Shown here piece by piece: positions 60,564 to 64,000 of a stretch of 64,000 nt of DNA. Below the pieces are notes generated by a model. It worked only from the letters and a program-made list of their open reading frames with translations. It did no database searches and was not told the DNA's origin. Position 1 is the first letter of the stretch; each line of letters opens with the position of its first letter. The stretch comes from Streptomyces canus. Its GTDB lineage: Bacteria; Actinomycetota; Actinomycetes; Streptomycetales; Streptomycetaceae. Location: the NCBI RefSeq assembly GCF_030815415.1, contig NZ_JAUSWW010000001.1:1426001-1490000 (forward strand), in the 5' to 3' direction. A program made the position numbers and the translations under genes.

Positions 60564-61802
60564 TCACCCGGACGCGGTGGTCCTCTCCTGACCGACGATG
60601 TCGAGGATGTGCTTCGCGGCCACCGTCGCCCCGTCGGTACGGACGGCGTCGGCCACGGCCCTCGCCCGCTCGCGGGTCTCGGCGGCCAGGGCGGTGCCGA
60701 GCGCGGCCGACAGGGACTCGACGGTCGGCGTCGGCCCCTCGTGGGCCGCGCCGATGCCCAGCTCAGCCACCCGCCCGGCCCAGTATGGCTGGTCCGCGAG
60801 CTGGGGCACGACGACCTGGGGCACGCCGGCCCGGGCAGCCGTCGTGGTGGTCCCCGCGCCGCCGTGGTGCACGACGGCGGCGAGGCGGCCGAACAGCGCC
60901 TGGTGGTTGACCTCGCCGACGGCGAAGCAGTCGTCCCGGTCGTCGATGAGAGCCAGGTCGGCCCAGCCCCGCCCGACCAGCACGCGGCGGCCGTGCGCGC
61001 GCACCGCCTCCACGGCCACCCGGGCGACATCCGTCCCGCCCATGGGCATGCTGCCGAAGCCGACGTAGACCGGCGGTTCGCCGGCTTCCAGGAACGCCGT
61101 CAGCTCGTCCGGCAGCGGGCGGTCGTCCGGCAGGATCCAGGCGCCGGTCTGCACCACGTCGAGCGCCGTGGGCTCCTGCCACGGTGCCAGGACCGGGTCC
61201 GCTGCCAGGAAGGGCCGGCCGGTGAGGACGTAGCCGCGGAAGTCGTCCACCGGCGGCAGCCCGAGGGACGCCCGGTGGAGGTTGAGCCCCGTGCCGAACG
61301 CCTCGTTCATGAACTGCGCGTCCAGGTCGTGCAGCTCCGGGATGTCGGTCACCTCCGGCGGGAACGTCTGCCCCGGGCGGGTGAGCGGCCGGAGGTACGT
61401 CGACGGCAGGTAGCCCGGGAAGAAGGCCACGAAGGCGTAGGGGACGCCCGCCCGCTCCGCCGCCAGTCGCGCACCGGCCGCGGCCGGGAGCAGGCCGGTC
61501 GCCACCACCGCGTCACATCCGTCGGCCGCTGCACCGACCGCCTCGTACTGTGCGGCGAGTATCGCGGCCGCACGCTGCGGCAGGCCCCCCGGCAGCGGCG
61601 ACGCCGTCCCCGTCACCACCGCGCGCACCGGGTCGGCCGCCGGCACCAACTCCACGCCGACCCGGTCCAGCAGCTTCGCGAACTCCTCGTCCGCCGGCGC
61701 GCACACCCGTACCTCCGCGCCGAGCGCCCGCAGCTCCACGGCGAGCGCCGCCATCGGCTGGACGTCCCCGCGCGACCCGTACGTCGACAACAGAACTCGC
61801 AC
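60564..61802 (-). CDS. rgt: Rifamycin-type (MGT/UDP-) glycosyltransferase
   Basis: A 412-residue GT-B glycosyltransferase of the macrolide/glycopeptide type: MRVLLSTYGSRGDVQPMAALAVELRALGAEVRVCAPADEEFAKLLDRVGVELVPAADP and sugar-nucleotide motif AAVVHHGGAGTTTTAARAGVPQVVVPQLADQPYWAGRVAELGIGAA. Remembered Rgt enzymes glycosylate the C23 hydroxyl of rifampicin and inactivate it. The start is a GTG (61802) with GGGGAGT upstream. An RAE-like palindrome sits 60-79 bases upstream and helR is next, which is why I call it Rgt; other glycosyltransferase substrates are possible. Confidence 0.8.
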   Translation of the reverse strand: MRVLLSTYGSRGDVQPMAALAVELRALGAEVRVCAPADEEFAKLLDRVGVELVPAADPVRAVVTGTASPLPGGLPQRAAAILAAQYEAVGAAADGCDAVVATGLLPAAAGARLAAERAGVPYAFVAFFPGYLPSTYLRPLTRPGQTFPPEVTDIPELHDLDAQFMNEAFGTGLNLHRASLGLPPVDDFRGYVLTGRPFLAADPVLAPWQEPTALDVVQTGAWILPDDRPLPDELTAFLEAGEPPVYVGFGSMPMGGTDVARVAVEAVRAHGRRVLVGRGWADLALIDDRDDCFAVGEVNHQALFGRLAAVVHHGGAGTTTTAARAGVPQVVVPQLADQPYWAGRVAELGIGAAHEGPTPTVESLSAALGTALAAETRERARAVADAVRTDGATVAAKHILDIVGQERTTASG

Positions 61803-61861
61803 GTCGTGACTCCCCGTTCTCCGCGTCTTCCGGCTTCGAGCGGAGATTCTGCGGTACCACC

Positions 61862-61881
61862 GGGGCCTTGCCGCAAGCCCC
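61862..61881 (-). promoter_or_regulatory. Rifamycin-associated element (RAE)-like palindrome
   Basis: GGGGCCTTGC-C-GCAAGCCCC: the right arm is the exact GCAAGCCCC of the 19-bp RAE consensus as I remember it (GGGGCTTGC-N-GCAAGCCCC); the left arm has one extra C. Located upstream of the rgt gene, with a -10-like TATAGC on the minus strand at 61894-61889. Predicted to mediate induction by rifamycins. Confidence 0.75.
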
Positions 61882-61916
61882 CCGGTGCGCTATATGTTGA
61901 ACATGGCAAGGAGGGC

Positions 61917-62423
61917 TCAGTCCCCTTGCCCTTTCTTTTTGTCGCCTCCGAGCGCCTGCCGCAGGGTCACCAACTGCGGTGCGAAACCGCCCCGTTCGTA
62001 GAAGCGGATCGCGTCCGTATTGGCCGCGTACGCCGTCACCTCGGCCTCCTCGGCGCCCTGTGCCCGCGCCCAGTCGAGGAACTCCGTCACCAGAGCGGCC
62101 CCGGCCCGGGCCCGCCGGTGCTCGGGCCGGACGTACATGCTGACCAGGGTCGCGGACTTGACCAGCCGCCTGGCCGTGGCCTCGGTGACCGAACCCGTCA
62201 GGTGTCCCACCACCCGCCCTTGATGGTCCACGACGAGCACGAGGCGCTCCGGGTCCTCCAGCGCGGCCGCGAACGACGCCGCCCCGTGCTCGTGCGGCCA
62301 GTGGACGTTGATGGTCGCGTCCCGGGTGCCGCCGTCCTCCGCGAAGAGCCGCGCGCTGGAGGCGACCAGTCCCGGTATGTCCTCCGCGCGGGCGCGCCGC
62401 ACCGTCACGTCCTGATCAGTCAT
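61917..62423 (-). CDS. GNAT-family N-acetyltransferase
   Basis: A 168-residue acetyltransferase: VRRARAEDIPGLVASSARLFAED, LVSMYVRPEHRRARAGAALVTEFLDWARAQGAEEAEVTAYAANTDAIRFYERGGFAPQ with the acetyl-CoA loop (RRARAGAAL in the place of Q/RxxGxG/A). Substrate unknown; could acetylate a drug or peptide. The ATG at 62423 is chosen for sequence conservation. Upstream region is shared with the divergent DUF1304 operon and its operators. Confidence 0.9.
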   Translation of the reverse strand: MTDQDVTVRRARAEDIPGLVASSARLFAEDGGTRDATINVHWPHEHGAASFAAALEDPERLVLVVDHQGRVVGHLTGSVTEATARRLVKSATLVSMYVRPEHRRARAGAALVTEFLDWARAQGAEEAEVTAYAANTDAIRFYERGGFAPQLVTLRQALGGDKKKGQGD

Positions 62424-62445
62424 GCCCGGAGGGTATCGGGAGCCA

Positions 62446-62489
62446 CTGACATCCTGGACATGTGTCCAGCTATAGTGGGCACCTGTCCA
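62446..62489 (+). promoter_or_regulatory. Promoter with tandem palindromic operators for DUF1304-TetR
   Basis: CTGGACA-TG-TGTCCAG (62454-62469, perfect) and TGGGCA-CC-TGTCCA (62476-62489, one mismatch in the half-site TGGACA) have centres 21 bp, two helical turns, apart. The -10 is TATAGT (62471-62476) and the -35 CTGACA (62446-62451) with a 19-bp spacer. The downstream TetR is the natural repressor. Confidence 0.85.
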
Positions 62490-62506
62490 AGACACTGAGG
62501 GAGATC

Positions 62507-62869
62507 ATGGAAGCGGTAGCGAACGTGCTGGTGGCCCTGGTGGCCGTGCTGCACGCGTACATCCTGGTGATGGAGATGTTCCTGTGGCAGAAGAAGCCGG
62601 GGATGTCCTTCCACGGCTTCGACCGCGAGATGGCCAGGGCCACCGCGCCGATGGCCGCCAACCAGGGCCTCTACAACGGCTTTCTCGCCGCGGGCCTGGT
62701 GTGGGGTCTGATCGCCGCCGACCCGACCGGCTTCCGCGCCCAGGTGTTCTTCCTGTCCTGCGTCGTCGTCGCGGGCGTGTACGGCGCGGTCACCGCCAAC
62801 ATCCGCATCCTCGCCGCGCAGGCCCTGCCCGGTGCGCTCGCCCTGGGCGCGGTCCTGCTGGCCCGATGA
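62507..62869 (+). CDS. DUF1304 membrane protein
   Basis: A 120-residue, four-helix membrane protein: LVALVAVLHAYILVMEMFLWQKKPGMSFHGF, NQGLYNGFLAAGLVWGLIAADP and VVVAGVYGAVTANIRILAAQALPGALALGAVLL, the DUF1304 pattern. Function unknown, possibly transport or detoxification. Its stop overlaps the ATG of the TetR gene (ATGA). Confidence 0.92.
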   Translation: MEAVANVLVALVAVLHAYILVMEMFLWQKKPGMSFHGFDREMARATAPMAANQGLYNGFLAAGLVWGLIAADPTGFRAQVFFLSCVVVAGVYGAVTANIRILAAQALPGALALGAVLLAR

Positions 62870-63429
62870 CCCGCACCGCACCCGAGGACCCCCGCGCGGC
62901 GCGCACCCGGGCGAAGCTGCGCGAAGCGCTGCTCGCGGAGTGCGCCGAGCGCCCCCTCGCGGAAGTCGGCGTGGCCGCGCTGGTACGCCGGGCGGGGGTC
63001 GGACGGGCCACCTTCTACGTCCACTACGACGGCCTGGAGGCGCTGGCCGTCGACGCCTGCGCGGACGTCGTACGCGAGGCCGTGGAGGCGTTGCACGCCT
63101 GGCGCGGACGGCCCGACCCGGTGCACGCACCGCCCGCGCTGCCGGCGTTCTTCGCCTCGCTCGCCCCCCATACCGCGCTGTACCGGGCCCTGCTCAGCCC
63201 GGGCGGCGGCGGCCCGCTGGGGCGGGTCCTCCACCGCGACCTGCGGGCCTACAGTCTCCGCGAGCGCGAACTCGCGGGTGCCGCCGACGCCCCGCTGGTG
63301 GCCTCGGCGGTCGCCGCGACATTCGCGGGCGTGCTGGGCGACTGGCTGCACGGCCTGCTGGCGGGCGACCCGCAGGACATCGCCGACCAGGTCTGGCAGT
63401 TGCTGGTCGCCCTGCACGCCAGCCGGTGA
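62866..63429 (+). CDS. TetR-family regulator of the DUF1304 operon
   Basis: A 187-residue repressor: HTH TRAKLREALLAECAERPLAEVGVAALVRRAGVGRATFYVHYDGLEALAVDACADVVREAVEAL; C-terminal ligand domain with LAGAADAPLVASAVAATFAGVLGDWLHGLLAG. Translationally coupled to the DUF1304 gene, so it autoregulates through the tandem operators upstream of that gene. Inducer unknown. Confidence 0.93.
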   Translation: MTRTAPEDPRAARTRAKLREALLAECAERPLAEVGVAALVRRAGVGRATFYVHYDGLEALAVDACADVVREAVEALHAWRGRPDPVHAPPALPAFFASLAPHTALYRALLSPGGGGPLGRVLHRDLRAYSLRERELAGAADAPLVASAVAATFAGVLGDWLHGLLAGDPQDIADQVWQLLVALHASR

Positions 63430-63433
63430 CGCC

Positions 63434-64000
63434 TCACGCGCAGCCCATGCCCTGCTTGACCCGCGGCCAGGCCTCCACACCGTCGGAGGTGCGGACGTAC
63501 GCCGTCTCCTTGTCGTCCGTCAGCCACAGCTTCCAGTCCCGCAGGCGGTATCCGGTGTCCTTGGCGTCCGCCGGCATGGTGACGTCGCCCCGGTAGGGGG
63601 TCTCCAGCATCTCGTCGCCGAGCACGCCGTCCGGATCACGGGCGTACAGGACACTGTCCTTGCCCTCGCCCGTGCCCAGGAAGTGCGCCTTCTGCCAGTC
63701 GCAGTGGGCGGAGCCGACCGAGCTGCTGATGACGGTGATCGGCACCCGCTTGCCGTTCCGGTCGGTCCAGACCTCGTAGTCCCTGGAGTCGGTCCAGCTC
63801 GCCGGGAACTCCGCCGGGTCGCAGGAAGCGCTGGTCTCCGGGCCCCAACCGGGCCGGTTCTTGCGGTCCTTGGCGACGATCACCGCCACCTTGGTCCGGC
63901 CGTCCACGTCGTAGGAGAAGAGGACACGGCCGCCCTCCTCGCGCTCCACCCGGTAGCCCTCGAGCGGTACGTCGGGCTGCTCGATCTCGAAGTACGCCTC
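63434..64000 (-). CDS. Hypothetical protein (5' truncated by window)
   Basis: The frame is open to base 64000, so the start lies outside. The visible 188 residues are a soluble beta-rich domain: FSYDVDGRTKVAVIVAKDRKNRPGWGPETSASCDPAEFPASWTDSRDYEVWTDRNGKRVPI. Three Cys (two internal, one at the C-terminus) suit a secreted or lipoprotein. No family is recognised. Confidence 0.75.
   Translation of the reverse strand, partial: EAYFEIEQPDVPLEGYRVEREEGGRVLFSYDVDGRTKVAVIVAKDRKNRPGWGPETSASCDPAEFPASWTDSRDYEVWTDRNGKRVPITVISSSVGSAHCDWQKAHFLGTGEGKDSVLYARDPDGVLGDEMLETPYRGDVTMPADAKDTGYRLRDWKLWLTDDKETAYVRTSDGVEAWPRVKQGMGCA

Noticed and set aside
60435..62498. 687-codon plus-strand frame over rgt and GNAT
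   Set aside because: Antisense shadow with Arg/Gly/His-rich composition; the minus strand carries clear glycosyltransferase and GNAT motifs.

Overview
The window is about 70% GC. Its genes use GC-ending codons, GTG, TTG and probably CTG starts, and strong AGGAGG-type ribosome sites. The gene content (a conservon, an SSI-type protease inhibitor, a CebR operator, a SpoIIE phosphatase, STAS proteins, several TetR regulators, CYP genes, NHLP export) is that of a Streptomyces or a very close actinomycete. It looks like chromosomal accessory or 'arm-like' DNA: about sixty mostly short transcription units, no rRNA or tRNA, no transposase and no CRISPR.

Layout. 1-5808: three genes of an NHLP-type peptide exporter, left-truncated (HlyD-like protein, C39-peptidase ABC transporter, second ABC transporter). 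5813-6676: ArsR/AHSA1 stress pair. 6698-8653: remnant of a hydrolase, then a DHA2 drug exporter behind three stacked inverted repeats, ending in a strong terminator. 8674-12848: ICMT-like methyltransferase, Ppx/GppA phosphatase, small acidic protein, a haem-oxygenase-like di-iron protein with a CDGSH protein, a frameshifted gene and a STAS protein. 12980-18290: SSI inhibitor, conserved protein, cytosine permease, FMN lactate-oxidase-like enzyme and a D-2-hydroxyacid dehydrogenase. 18287-18455: a 169-bp palindrome that supplies the stop codons of both flanking genes. 18452-22087: a sigma-like/zinc-finger/membrane/ricin fusion protein, a Fic-fold toxin-antitoxin pair and a 2OG oxygenase. 22147-27743: GH9 cellulase with a perfect CebR box, and a GH2 enzyme. 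28003-33927: frameshifted PAS-GAF-SpoIIE-HATPase gene, Ser/Thr kinase, DUF4232 lipoprotein and SLC13/ArsB-type permease. 33937-35775: second sigma-like/ricin fusion with a Gly-Tyr tail. 36126-49928: many small metabolic and detoxification units (AraC/PhyH, AKR, flavoprotein, TetR/DUF1348 with twin operators, P450 with ferredoxin, LysE, DDN-type reductase, CDF transporter, GST-like reductase, VOC, PPOX, TetR/APC permease). 50081-53604: amidohydrolase and a 567-residue protein of unknown function with two CPLC motifs. 53678-57950: a complete conservon (CvnA-D plus a P450 lacking the ExxR arginine). 58244-61802: helR and a rifamycin-type glycosyltransferase behind a near-consensus rifamycin-associated element. 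61917-64000: GNAT, DUF1304 and TetR under tandem operators, and a right-truncated secreted protein.

How the genes work together. The clearest units are (i) rgt-helR: one RAE-like palindrome should induce both drug glycosylation and RNA-polymerase rescue when rifamycins are present; (ii) the conservon, a membrane G-protein-like switch with its own P450, terminated against the unknown CPLC protein; (iii) GH2-GH9 polysaccharide degradation, the cellulase under cellobiose control through CebR; (iv) two paralogous membrane proteins that join a sigma-like DNA-binding part to an anti-sigma zinc motif and an outside lectin domain; (v) small efflux or detoxification units each next to palindromic TetR-type operators. 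All function calls are from reading the sequence and from remembered family features; no database search was run.
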